Shown: one piece after another, positions 40,407 to 54,186 of the stretch
How positions within the stretch are numbered: the first letter of the stretch is position 1
Layout: every line of letters begins with the position of its first letter
Assembly (NCBI GenBank): GCA_949318235.1
Contig: CASGGR010000020.1
Coordinates: forward strand, 434,001-498,000
Length of the DNA stretch: 64,000 nucleotides
Origin: Ecdyonurus torrentis
Lineage: Eukaryota; Arthropoda; Insecta; Ephemeroptera; Heptageniidae
Direction: 5' to 3'
Notes under the pieces: model-generated
What the model was told of the DNA's origin: nothing
Seen by the model: only the letters and a program-made list of their open reading frames with translations
The model's database searches: none
Made by a program: the position numbers and the translations under genes

Positions 40407-43400
40407 ATGAAACAAAGTTTCTATTTCAAGAACCAAATGTTATTAAATGATAAAAATCATACTTTTTACACGATTAAAACTAGTTTTGATGATTTCTCAA
40501 AAACTAAGAATGCTACAGTCACTAAATTTGACTCATAACATAGCTTTTTCAATTCTCTACAAAAAAGATGTCTTGAACTTTTTTGCTCCGACGCATACTT
40601 TTTGGGTTATTGACAATTTTAGTTTTCACTCATCATGTAGCCAAACCAAGTCATGAAACAAAGTTTCTATTTCAAGAACCAAATGTTATTGAATGATAAA
40701 AATCATACTTTTTACACGATTAAAACTAGTTTTGATGATTTCTCAAAAACTAAGAATGCTACAGACATCAAATTAAACTCAAAACATAGCTTTTTTATTC
40801 TTCTACAAAAAAGATGTCTTGAACTTTTTTGCTCCGACGCATACTTTTTGGGTTATTGACAATTTTAGTTTTCACTCATCATGTAGCCAAACCAAGTCAT
40901 AAAACAAATAGTTTCTATTTCAAGAACCAAATGTTATTGAATGATAAAAATCATACTTTTTACACGATTAAAACTAGTTTTGATGATTTCTCAGAAACAA
41001 AGAAAGCTACAGACATCAAATTTGACTTAAAACATAGCTTTTTCAATTCTCTACAAAAAAGATGTCACGAACTTTTTTACTCCGACTCATAATTTTTGGG
41101 TTATTGACAATTTTAGTTTTCACTCATCATGTAGCCAAACCAAGTCGTGAAACAAAGTTTCTATTTCAAGAACCAAATGTTATTGAATGATAAAAATCAT
41201 ACTTTTTACACGATTTAAACTAGTTTTGATGATTTCTCAGAAACTAAGAAAGCTACAGACATCTTATTTAACTCAAAACATAGCTTTTTCAATTCTCTAC
41301 AAAAAAGATGTCTTGAACTTTTTTGCTCCGACGCATACTTTTTGGGTTATTGACAATTTTAGTTTTCACTCATCATGTAGCCAAACCAAGTCATGAAACA
41401 AAGTTTCTATTTCAAGAACCAAATGTTATTAAATGATAAAAATCATACTTTTTACACGATTAAAACTAGTTTTGATGATTTCTCAAAAACTAAGAATGCT
41501 ACAGTCACTAAATTTGACTCATAACATAGCTTTTTCAATTCTCTACAAAAAAGATGTCTTGAACTTTTTTGCTCCGACGCATACTTTTTATGTTATTGAC
41601 AATTTTAGTTTTCACTCATCATGTAGCCAAACCAAGACATGAAACAAAGTTTCTATTTCAAGAACCAAATGTTATTGAATGATAGAAATCATACTTTTTA
41701 CACGATTAAAACTAGTTTTGATGATTTCTCAAAAACTAAGAATGCTACAGACATCCAATTAAACTCAGAACATAGCTTTTTTAATTCTCTACAAAAAAGA
41801 AATCTTAAACTTTTTTGCTCCGACGCATACTTTTTGGGTTATTGACAATTTTAGTTTTCACTCATCAAGTAGCTAAACTAAGTCATGAAACAAAGTTTCT
41901 ATTTCAAGAACTAAATGTTATTGAATGATAAAAATTATACTTTTTACACGATTTAAACTAGTTTTGATGATTTCTCAGAAACAAAGAAAGCTACAGACAT
42001 CAAATTTGACTTAAAACATAGCTTTTTCAATTCTCTACAAAAAAGATGTCTCGAACTTTTTTACTCCGACTCATACTTTTTGGGTTATTGACAATTTTAG
42101 TTTTCACTCATCATGTAGCCAAACCAAGTCATGAAACAAAGTTTCTATTTCAAGAACCAAATGTTATTGAATGATAAAAATCATACTTTTTACACGATTA
42201 AAACTAGTTTTGATGATTTCTCAGAAACTAAGAAAGCTACAGACATTAAATTTATCTCAAAACATAGCTTTTTTAATTCTCTACAAAAAAGTTGTCTTGA
42301 ACTTTTTTGCTCCGACGCATACTTTTTGGGTTATTGACAATTTTAGTTTTCACTCATCATGTAGCCAAACCAAGTCATGAAACAAAGTTTCTATTTCAAG
42401 AACCAAATGTTATTGAATGATAAAAATCATACTTTTTACACGATTAAAACTAGTTTTGATGATTTCTCAAAAACTAAGAATGCTACAGACATCCAATTAA
42501 ACTCAGAACATAGCTTTTTTAATTCTCTACAAAAAAGAAATCTTAAACTTTTTTGCTCCGACGCATACTTTTTGGGTTATTGACAATTTTAGTTTTCACT
42601 CATCAAGTAGCTAAACTAAGTCATGAAACAAAGTTTCTATTTCAAGAACTAAATGTTATTGAATGATAAAAATTATACTTTTTACACGATTTAAACTAGT
42701 TTTGATGATTTCTCAGAAACAAAGAAAGCTACAGACATCAAATTTGACTTAAAACATAGCTTTTTCAATTCTCTACAAAAAAGATGTCTCGAACTTTTTT
42801 ACTCCGACTCATACTTTTTGGGTTATTGACAATTTTAGTTTTCACTCATCATGTAGCCAAACCAAGTCATGAAACAAAGTTTCTATTTCAAGAACCAAAT
42901 GTTATTGAATGATAAAAATCATACTTTTTACACGATTAAAACTAGTTTTGATGATTTCTCAGAAACTAAGAAAGCTACAGACATTAAATTTATCTCAAAA
43001 CATAGCTTTTTTAATTCTCTACAAAAAAGTTGTCTTGAACTTTTTTGCTCCGACGCATACTTTTTGGGTTATTGACAATTTTAGTTTTCACTCATCATGT
43101 AGCCAAACCAAGTCATGAAACAAAGTTTCTATTTCAAGAACCAAATGTTATTGAATGATAAAAATCATACTTTTTACACGATTAAAACTAGTTTTGATGA
43201 TTTCTCAAAAACTAAGAATGCTACAGACATCAAATTAAACTCAAAACATAGCTTTTTTATTCTTCTACAAAAAAGATGTCTTGAACTTTTTTGCTCCGAC
43301 GCATACTTTTTGGGTTATTGACAATTTTAGTTTTCACTCATCATGTAGCCAAACCAAGTCATAAAACAAATAGTTTCTATTTCAAGAACCAAATGTTATT

Positions 43401-46400
43401 GAATGATAAAAATCATACTTTTTACACGATTAAAACTAGTTTTGATGATTTCTCAGAAACAAAGAAAGCTACAGACATCAAATTTGACTTAAAACATAGC
43501 TTTTTCAATTCTCTACAAAAAAGATGTCACGAACTTTTTTACTCCGACTCATAATTTTTGGGTTATTGACAATTTTAGTTTTCACTCATCATGTAGCCAA
43601 ACCAAGACATGAAACAAAGTTTCTATTTCAAGAACCAAATGTTATTGAATGATAGAAATCATACTTTTTACACGATTAAAACTAGTTTTGATGATTTCTC
43701 AAAAACTAAGAATGCTACAGACATCCAATTAAACTCAGAACATAGCTTTTTTAATTCTCTACAAAAAAGAAATCTTAAACTTTTTTGCTCCGACGCATAC
43801 TTTTTGGGTTATTGACAATTTTAGTTTTCACTCATCATGTAGCCAAACCAAGTCGTGAAACAAAGTTTCTATTTCAAGAACCAAATGTTATTGAATGATA
43901 AAAATCATACTTTTTACACGATTTAAACTAGTTTTGATGATTTCTCAGAAACTAAGAAAGCTACAGACATCTTATTTAACTCAAAACATAGCTTTTTCAA
44001 TTCTCTACAAAAAAGATGTCTTGAACTTTTTTGCTCCGACGCATACTTTTTGGGTTATTGACAATTTTAGTTTTCACTCATCATGTAGCCAAACCAAGTC
44101 ATGAAACAAAGTTTCTATTTCAAGAACCAAATGTTATTAAATGATAAAAATCATACTTTTTACACGATTAAAACTAGTTTTGATGATTTCTCAAAAACTA
44201 AGAATGCTACAGTCACTAAATTTGACTCATAACATAGCTTTTTCAATTCTCTACAAAAAAGATGTCTTGAACTTTTTTGCTCCGACGCATACTTTTTGGG
44301 TTATTGACAATTTTAGTTTTCACTCATCATGTAGCCAAACCAAGTCATGAAACAAAGTTTCTATTTCAAGAACCAAATGTTATTGAATGATAAAAATCAT
44401 ACTTTTTACACGATTAAAACTAGTTTTGATGATTTCTCAAAAACTAAGAATGCTACAGACATCAAATTAAACTCAAAACATAGCTTTTTTATTCTTCTAC
44501 AAAAAAGATGTCTTGAACTTTTTTGCTCCGACGCATACTTTTTGGGTTATTGACAATTTTAGTTTTCACTCATCATGTAGCCAAACCAAGTCATAAAACA
44601 AATAGTTTCTATTTCAAGAACCAAATGTTATTGAATGATAAAAATCATACTTTTTACACGATTAAAACTAGTTTTGATGATTTCTCAGAAACAAAGAAAG
44701 CTACAGACATCAAATTTGACTTAAAACATAGCTTTTTCAATTCTCTACAAAAAAGATGTCACGAACTTTTTTACTCCGACTCATAATTTTTGGGTTATTG
44801 ACAATTTTAGTTTTCACTCATCATGTAGCCAAACCAAGTCGTGAAACAAAGTTTCTATTTCAAGAACCAAATGTTATTGAATGATAAAAATCATACTTTT
44901 TACACGATTTAAACTAGTTTTGATGATTTCTCAGAAACTAAGAAAGCTACAGACATCTTATTTAACTCAAAACATAGCTTTTTCAATTCTCTACAAAAAA
45001 GATGTCTTGAACTTTTTTGCTCCGACGCATACTTTTTGGGTTATTGACAATTTTAGTTTTCACTCATCATGTAGCCAAACCAAGTCATGAAACAAAGTTT
45101 CTATTTCAAGAACCAAATGTTATTAAATGATAAAAATCATACTTTTTACACGATTAAAACTAGTTTTGATGATTTCTCAAAAACTAAGAATGCTACAGTC
45201 ACTAAATTTGACTCATAACATAGCTTTTTCAATTCTCTACAAAAAAGATGTCTTGAACTTTTTTGCTCCGACGCATACTTTTTATGTTATTGACAATTTT
45301 AGTTTTCACTCATCATGTAGCCAAACCAAGACATGAAACAAAGTTTCTATTTCAAGAACCAAATGTTATTGAATGATAGAAATCATACTTTTTACACGAT
45401 TAAAACTAGTTTTGATGATTTCTCAAAAACTAAGAATGCTACAGACATCCAATTAAACTCAGAACATAGCTTTTTTAATTCTCTACAAAAAAGAAATCTT
45501 AAACTTTTTTGCTCCGACGCATACTTTTTGGGTTATTGACAATTTTAGTTTTCACTCATCAAGTAGCTAAACTAAGTCATGAAACAAAGTTTCTATTTCA
45601 AGAACTAAATGTTATTGAATGATAAAAATTATACTTTTTACACGATTTAAACTAGTTTTGATGATTTCTCAGAAACAAAGAAAGCTACAGACATCAAATT
45701 TGACTTAAAACATAGCTTTTTCAATTCTCTACAAAAAAGATGTCTCGAACTTTTTTACTCCGACTCATACTTTTTGGGTTATTGACAATTTTAGTTTTCA
45801 CTCATCATGTAGCCAAACCAAGTCATGAAACAAAGTTTCTATTTCAAGAACCAAATGTTATTGAATGATAAAAATCATACTTTTTACACGATTAAAACTA
45901 GTTTTGATGATTTCTCAGAAACTAAGAAAGCTACAGACATTAAATTTATCTCAAAACATAGCTTTTTTAATTCTCTACAAAAAAGTTGTCTTGAACTTTT
46001 TTGCTCCGACGCATACTTTTTGGGTTATTGACAATTTTAGTTTTCACTCATCATGTAGCCAAACCAAGTCATGAAACAAAGTTTCTATTTCAAGAACCAA
46101 ATGTTATTGAATGATAAAAATCATACTTTTTACACGATTAAAACTAGTTTTGATGATTTCTCAAAAACTAAGAATGCTACAGACATCAAATTAAACTCAA
46201 AACATAGCTTTTTTATTCTTCTACAAAAAAGATGTCTTGAACTTTTTTGCTCCGACGCATACTTTTTGGGTTATTGACAATTTTAGTTTTCACTCATCAT
46301 GTAGCCAAACCAAGTCATAAAACAAATAGTTTCTATTTCAAGAACCAAATGTTATTGAATGATAAAAATCATACTTTTTACACGATTAAAACTAGTTTTG

Positions 46401-47056
46401 ATGATTTCTCAGAAACAAAGAAAGCTACAGACATCAAATTTGACTTAAAACATAGCTTTTTCAATTCTCTACAAAAAAGATGTCACGAACTTTTTTACTC
46501 CGACTCATAATTTTTGGGTTATTGACAATTTTAGTTTTCACTCATCATGTAGCCAAACCAAGTCGTGAAACAAAGTTTCTATTTCAAGAACCAAATGTTA
46601 TTGAATGATAAAAATCATACTTTTTACACGATTTAAACTAGTTTTGATGATTTCTCAGAAACTAAGAAAGCTACAGACATCTTATTTAACTCAAAACATA
46701 GCTTTTTCAATTCTCTACAAAAAAGATGTCTTGAACTTTTTTGCTCCGACGCATACTTTTTGGGTTATTGACAATTTTAGTTTTCACTCATCATGTAGCC
46801 AAACCAAGTCATGAAACAAAGTTTCTATTTCAAGAACCAAATGTTATTAAATGATAAAAATCATACTTTTTACACGATTAAAACTAGTTTTGATGATTTC
46901 TCAAAAACTAAGAATGCTACAGTCACTAAATTTGACTCATAACATAGCTTTTTCAATTCTCTACAAAAAAGATGTCTTGAACTTTTTTGCTCCGACGCAT
47001 ACTTTTTGGGTTATTGACAATTTTAGTTTTCACTCATCATGTAGCCAAACCAAGTC

Positions 47057-50000
47057 ATGAAACAAGGTTTCTATTTCAAGAACCAAATGTTATTGAATGA
47101 TAAAAATCATACTTTTTACACGATTAAAACTAGTTTGATGATTTCTCAAATACTAAGAATGCTACAGACATCCAATTTATGTAAAAACATAGCTTTTTCA
47201 ATTCTCTACAAAAAACATGTCTTAAACTTTTTTGCTCCGACGCATACTTTTTGGGTTATTGACAATTTTAGTTTTCACTCATCATGTAGCCAAACCAAGT
47301 CATAAAACAAAGTTTCTATTTCAAGAACCAAATGTTATTGAATTATAAAAATCATACTTTTTACACGATTAAAACTAGTTTTGATGATTTCTCAAAAACT
47401 AAGAATGCTACAGACATCAAATTAAATTCAAAACATAGCTTTTTTAATTCTCTACAAAAAAGAAATCTTAAACTTTTTTGCTCCGACGCATACTTTTTGG
47501 GTTATTGACAATTTTAGTTTTCACTCATTAAGTAGCCAAACCAAGTCATAAAACAAAGTTTCTATTTCAAGAACCAAATGTTATTGAATGATAAAAATCA
47601 TACTTTTTACACGAATAAAACTAGTTTTGATGATTTCTCAAAAACTAAGAATGCTACAGACATCTTATTTAACTCAAAACATAGCTTTTTCAATTCTCTA
47701 CAAAAAAGATGTCTTGAACTTTTTTGCTCCGACGCATACTTTTTGGGTTATTGACAATTTTAGTTTTCACTCATCATGTAGCCAAACCAAGTCATGAAAC
47801 AAAGTTTCTATTTCAAGAACCAAATGTTATTGAATGATAAAAATCATACTTTTTACACGATTAAAACTAGTTTGATGATTTCTCAAATACTAAGAATGCT
47901 ACAGACATCCAATTTAATTAAAAACATAGCTTTTTCAATTCTCTACAAAAAACATGTCTTAAACTTTTTTGCTCCGACGCATACTTTTTGGGTTATTGAC
48001 AATTTTAGTTTTCACTCATCATGTAGCCAAACCAAGTCATAAAACAAAGTTTCTATTTCAAGAACCAAATGTTATTGAATGATAAAAATCATACTTTTTA
48101 CACGATTAAAACTAGTTTTGATGATTTCTCAAAAACTAAGAATGCTACAGACATCAAATTAAACTCAAAACATAGCTTTTTTATTCTTCTACAAAAAAGA
48201 TGTCTTGAACTTTTTTGCTCCGACGCATACTTTTTGGGTTATTGACAATTTTAGTTTTCACTCATCATGTAGCCAAACCAAGTCATAAAACAAATAGTTT
48301 CTATTTCAAGAACCAAATGTTATTGAATGATAAAAATCATACTTTTTACACGATTAAAACTAGTTTTGATGATTTCTCAGAAACAAAGAAAGCTACAGAC
48401 ATCAAATTTGACTTAAAACATAGCTTTTTCAATTCTCTACAAAAAAGATGTCACGAACTTTTTTACTCCGACTCATAATTTTTGGGTTATTGACAATTTT
48501 AGTTTTCACTCATCATGTAGCCAAACCAAGTCGTGAAACAAAGTTTCTATTTCAAGAACCAAATGTTATTGAATGATAAAAATCATACTTTTTACACGAT
48601 TTAAACTAGTTTTGATGATTTCTCAGAAACTAAGAAAGCTACAGACATCTTATTTAACTCAAAACATAGCTTTTTCAATTCTCTACAAAAAAGATGTCTT
48701 GAACTTTTTTGCTCCGACGCATACTTTTTGGGTTATTGACAATTTTAGTTTTCACTCATCATGTAGCCAAACCAAGTCATGAAACAAAGTTTCTATTTCA
48801 AGAACCAAATGTTATTAAATGATAAAAATCATACTTTTTACACGATTAAAACTAGTTTTGATGATTTCTCAAAAACTAAGAATGCTACAGTCACTAAATT
48901 TGACTCATAACATAGCTTTTTCAATTCTCTACAAAAAAGATGTCTTGAACTTTTTTGCTCCGACGCATACTTTTTGGGTTATTGACAATTTTAGTTTTCA
49001 CTCATCATGTAGCCAAACCAAGTCATGAAACAAGGTTTCTATTTCAAGAACCAAATGTTATTGAATGATAAAAATCATACTTTTTACACGATTAAAACTA
49101 GTTTGATGATTTCTCAAATACTAAGAATGCTACAGACATCCAATTTATGTAAAAACATAGCTTTTTCAATTCTCTACAAAAAACATGTCTTAAACTTTTT
49201 TGCTCCGACGCATACTTTTTGGGTTATTGACAATTTTAGTTTTCACTCATCATGTAGCCAAACCAAGTCATAAAACAAAGTTTCTATTTCAAGAACCAAA
49301 TGTTATTGAATTATAAAAATCATACTTTTTACACGATTAAAACTAGTTTTGATGATTTCTCAAAAACTAAGAATGCTACAGACATCAAATTAAATTCAAA
49401 ACATAGCTTTTTTAATTCTCTACAAAAAAGAAATCTTAAACTTTTTTGCTCCGACGCATACTTTTTGGGTTATTGACAATTTTAGTTTTCACTCATTAAG
49501 TAGCCAAACCAAGTCATAAAACAAAGTTTCTATTTCAAGAACCAAATGTTATTGAATGATAAAAATCATACTTTTTACACGAATAAAACTAGTTTTGATG
49601 ATTTCTCAAAAACTAAGAATGCTACAGACATCTTATTTAACTCAAAACATAGCTTTTTCAATTCTCTACAAAAAAGATGTCTTGAACTTTTTTGCTCCGA
49701 CGCATACTTTTTGGGTTATTGACAATTTTAGTTTTCACTCATCATGTAGCCAAACCAAGTCATGAAACAAAGTTTCTATTTCAAGAACCAAATGTTATTG
49801 AATGATAAAAATCATACTTTTTACACGATTAAAACTAGTTTGATGATTTCTCAAATACTAAGAATGCTACAGACATCCAATTTAATTAAAAACATAGCTT
49901 TTTCAATTCTCTACAAAAAACATGTCTTAAACTTTTTTGCTCCGACGCATACTTTTTGGGTTATTGACAATTTTAGTTTTCACTCATCATGTAGCCAAAC

Positions 50001-50741
50001 CAAGTCATAAAACAAAGTTTCTATTTCAAGAACCAAATGTTATTGAATTATAAAAATCATACTTTTTACACGATTAAAACTAGTTTTGATGATTTCTCAA
50101 AAACTAAGAATGCTACAGACATCAAATTAAATTCAAAACATAGCTTTTTTAATTCTCTACAAAAAAGAAATCTTAAACTTTTTTGCTCCGACGCATACTT
50201 TTTGGGTTATTGACAATTTTAGTTTTCACTCATTAAGTAGCCAAACCAAGTCATAAAACAAAGTTTCTATTTCAAGAACCAAATGTTATTGAATGATAAA
50301 AATCATACTTTTTACACGAATAAAACTAGTTTTGATGATTTCTCAAAAACTAAGAATGCTACAGACATCTTATTTAACTCAAAACATAGCTTTTTCAATT
50401 CTCTACAAAAAAGATGTCTTGAACTTTTTTGCTCCGACGCATACTTTTTGGGTTATTGACAATTTTAGTTTTCACTCATCATGTAGCCAAACCAAGTCAT
50501 GAAACAAAGTTTCTATTTCAAGAACCAAATGTTATTGAATGATAAAAATCATACTTTTTACACGATTAAAACTAGTTTGATGATTTCTCAAATACTAAGA
50601 ATGCTACAGACATCCAATTTAATTAAAAACATAGCTTTTTCAATTCTCTACAAAAAATGTCTTAAACTTTTTTGCTCCGACGCATACTTTTTGGGTTATT
50701 GACAATTTTAGTTTTCACTCATCATGTAGCCAAACCAAGTC
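47057..50741 (+). repeat. Zone 1c: K-M-N-L higher-order array
   Basis: K (47057, 49025) has AACAAGGTTTC, CTCAAATAC, CCAATTTATGTAAAAAC and a one-base loss, giving 245 bp. L (47794, 49762, 50499) is the same with CCAATTTAATTAAAAAC. M (47302, 49270, 50007) starts ATAAAACAAAG and has GAATTATAAAA. N (47548, 49516, 50253) has CACGAATAAAACT and is preceded by CTCATTAAGTAGCC. K-M-N-L follows J at 47057, then G-H-I-J (48039-49024), K-M-N-L and M-N-L follow. The L at 50499 has lost two more bases (CAAAAAATGTC). Confidence 0.88.
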
Positions 50742-52710
50742 ATAAAACAAAGTTTCTATTTCAAGAACCAAATGTTATTGAATGATAAAAATCATACTTT
50801 TTACACGAATAAAACTAGTTTTGATGATTTCTCAAAAGCTAAGAATGCTACAGACATCTTATTTAACTCAAAACATAGCTTTTTTAATTCTCTACAAAAA
50901 AGATGTCTTGAACTTTTTTGCTCCGACGCATACTTTTTATGTTATTGACAATTTTAGTTTTCACTCATCATGTAGCCAAACCAAGACATGAAACAAAGTT
51001 TCTATTTCAAGAACCAAATGTTATTGAATGATAGAAATCATACTTTTTACACGATTAAAACTAGTTTTGATGATTTCTCAAAAACTAAGAATGCTACAGA
51101 CATCCAATTAAACTCAGAACATAGCTTTTTTAATTCTCTACAAAAAAGAAATCTTAAACTTTTTTGCTCCGACGCATACTTTTTGGGTTATTGACAATTT
51201 TAGTTTTCACTCATCAAGTAGCTAAACTAAGTCATGAAACAAAGTTTCTATTTCAAGAACTAAATGTTATTGAATGATAAAAATTATACTTTTTACACGA
51301 TTTAAACTAGTTTTGATGATTTCTCAGAAACAAAGAAAGCTACAGACATCAAATTTGACTTAAAACATAGCTTTTTCAATTCTCTACAAAAAAGATGTCT
51401 CGAACTTTTTTACTCCGACTCATACTTTTTGGGTTATTGACAATTTTAGTTTTCACTCATCATGTAGCCAAACCAAGTCATGAAACAAAGTTTCTATTTC
51501 AAGAACCAAATGTTATTGAATGATAAAAATCATACTTTTTACACGATTAAAACTAGTTTTGATGATTTCTCAGAAACTAAGAAAGCTACAGACATTAAAT
51601 TTATCTCAAAACATAGCTTTTTTAATTCTCTACAAAAAAGTTGTCTTGAACTTTTTTGCTCCGACGCATACTTTTTGGGTTATTGACAATTTTAGTTTTC
51701 ACTCATCATGTAGCCAAACCAAGTCATGAAACAAAGTTTCTATTTCAAGAACCAAATGTTATTGAATGATAAAAATCATACTTTTTACACGATTAAAACT
51801 AGTTTTGATGATTTCTCAAAAACTAAGAATGCTACAGACATCAAATTAAACTCAAAACATAGCTTTTTTAATTCTCTACAAAAAAGAAATCTTAAACTTT
51901 TTTGCTCCGACGCATACTTTTTGGGTTATTGACAGTTTTAGTTTTCACTCATCAAGTAGCCAAACTAAGTCATGAAACAAAGTTTCTATTTCAAGAACCA
52001 AATGTTATTGAATGATAAAAATCATACTTTTTACACGATTAAAACTAGTTTTGATGATTTCTCAAAAACTAAGAATGCTACAGATATCAAATTTTATTCA
52101 AAACATAGCTTTTTTATTCTTCTACAAAAAAGATGTCTTGAACTTTTTTGCTCCGACGCATACTTTTTGGGTTATTGACAATTTTAGTTTTCACTCATCA
52201 TGTAGCCAAACCAAGTCATAAAACAAATAGTTTCTATTTCAAGAACCAAATGTTATTGAATGATAAAAATCATACTTTTTACACGATTAAAACTAGTTTT
52301 GATGATTTCTCAGAAACAAAGAAAGCTACAGACATCAAATTTGACTTAAAACATAGCTTTTTCAATTCTCTACAAAAAAGATGTCACGAACTTTTTTACT
52401 CCGACTCATAATTTTTGGGTTATTGACAATTTTAGTTTTCACTCATCATGTAGCCAAACCAAGTCATGAAACAAAGTTTCTATTTCAAGAACCAAATGTT
52501 ATTGAATGATAAAAATCATACTTTTTACACGATTAAAACTAGTTTGATGATTTCTCAAATACTAAGAATGCTACAGACATCCAATTTAATTAAAAACATA
52601 GCTTTTTCAATTCTCTACAAAAAACATGTCTTAAACTTTTTTGCTCCGACGCATACTTTTTGGGTTATTGACAATTTTAGTTTTCACTCATCATGTAGCC
52701 AAACCAAGTC

Positions 52711-52956
52711 ATAAAACAAAGTTTCTATTTCAAGAACCAAATGTTATTGAATTATAAAAATCATACTTTTTACACGATTAAAACTAGTTTTGATGATTTC
52801 TCAAAAACTAAGAATGCTACAGACATCAAATTAAATTCAAAACATAGCTTTTTTAATTCTCTACAAAAAAGATGTCTTGAACTTTTTTGCTCCGACGCAT
52901 ACTTTTTGGGTTATTGACAATTTTAGTTTTCACTCATCATGTAGCCAAACCAAGTC
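52711..52956 (+). repeat. Mosaic monomer M/G
   Basis: M spelling (ATAAAACAAAG, GAATTATAAAA, AAATTAAATTC, TTTTTAATTC), then AGATGTCTTGAAC and CATCATGTAGCC as after G. The switch lies at about 52861-52871. It is followed by H, the usual follower of G. Confidence 0.75.
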
Positions 52957-53941
52957 ATAAAACAAATAGTTTCTATTTCAAGAACCAAATGTTATTGAAT
53001 GATAAAAATCATACTTTTTACACGATTAAAACTAGTTTTGATGATTTCTCAGAAACAAAGAAAGCTACAGACATCAAATTTGACTTAAAACATAGCTTTT
53101 TCAATTCTCTACAAAAAAGATGTCACGAACTTTTTTACTCCGACTCATAATTTTTGGGTTATTGACAATTTTAGTTTTCACTCATCATGTAGCCAAACCA
53201 AGTCATGAAACAAAGTTTCTATTTCAAGAACCAAATGTTATTGAATGATAAAAATCATACTTTTTACACGATTAAAACTAGTTTGATGATTTCTCAAATA
53301 CTAAGAATGCTACAGACATCCAATTTAATTAAAAACATAGCTTTTTCAATTCTCTACAAAAAACATGTCTTAAACTTTTTTGCTCCGACGCATACTTTTT
53401 GGGTTATTGACAATTTTAGTTTTCACTCATCATGTAGCCAAACCAAGTCATAAAACAAAGTTTCTATTTCAAGAACCAAATGTTATTGAATTATAAAAAT
53501 CATACTTTTTACACGATTAAAACTAGTTTTGATGATTTCTCAAAAACTAAGAATGCTACAGACATCAAATTAAATTCAAAACATAGCTTTTTTAATTCTC
53601 TACAAAAAAGAAATCTTAAACTTTTTTGCTCCGACGCATACTTTTTGGGTTATTGACAATTTTAGTTTTCACTCATTAAGTAGCCAAACCAAGTCATAAA
53701 ACAAAGTTTCTATTTCAAGAACCAAATGTTATTGAATGATAAAAATCATACTTTTTACACGAATAAAACTAGTTTTGATGATTTCTCAAAAACTAAGAAT
53801 GCTACAGACATCTTATTTAACTCAAAACATAGCTTTTTCAATTCTCTACAAAAAAGATGTCTTGAACTTTTTTGCTCCGACGCATACTTTTTGGGTTATT
53901 GACAATTTTAGTTTTCACTCATCATGTAGCCAAACCAAGTC

Positions 53942-54186
53942 ATGAAACAAAGTTTCTATTTCAAGAACCAAATGTTATTGAATGATAAAAATCATACTTT
54001 TTACACGATTAAAACTAGTTTGATGATTTCTCAAATACTAAGAATGCTACAGACATCCAATTTAATTAAAAACATAGCTTTTTTAATTCTCTACAAAAAA
54101 GATGTCTTGAACTTTTTTGCTCCGACGCATACTTTTTATGTTATTGACAATTTTAGTTTTCACTCATCATGTAGCCAAACCAAGAC
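53942..54186 (+). repeat. Mosaic monomer L/A
   Basis: 245 bp. L spelling through CCAATTTAATT, then A spelling (six Ts, AGATGTCTTGAAC, TTTTTATGTT). The switch lies within 54068-54083. It provides the A-type tail that precedes B at 54187. Confidence 0.8.

Larger units (their letters stand above)
30307..47056 (+). repeat. Zone 1b: G-H-I-J higher-order array
   Basis: A new HOR family. H starts ATAAAACAAATAG and has GTCACGAAC and ACTCATAATTTTT. I starts GTGAAAC and combines CGATTTAAAC with CTTATTTAACTC. J has GTTATTAAATGAT and CAGTCACTAAATTTGAC. G starts are 30307, 31047, 32771, 34003, 34989, 36713, 37945, 40653, 43115, 44347 and 46071. Three block forms alternate: G-H-I-J (34003), G-H-B-I-J (32771, 36713, 43115) and G-H-I-J-B-C-D (31047, 34989, 44347). 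At 37945 the last form is extended with E/B-C-D/J-J, and at 40653 with E/B-C-D. The first G has AATGTAATTG, a change that I see nowhere else. Confidence 0.9.
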
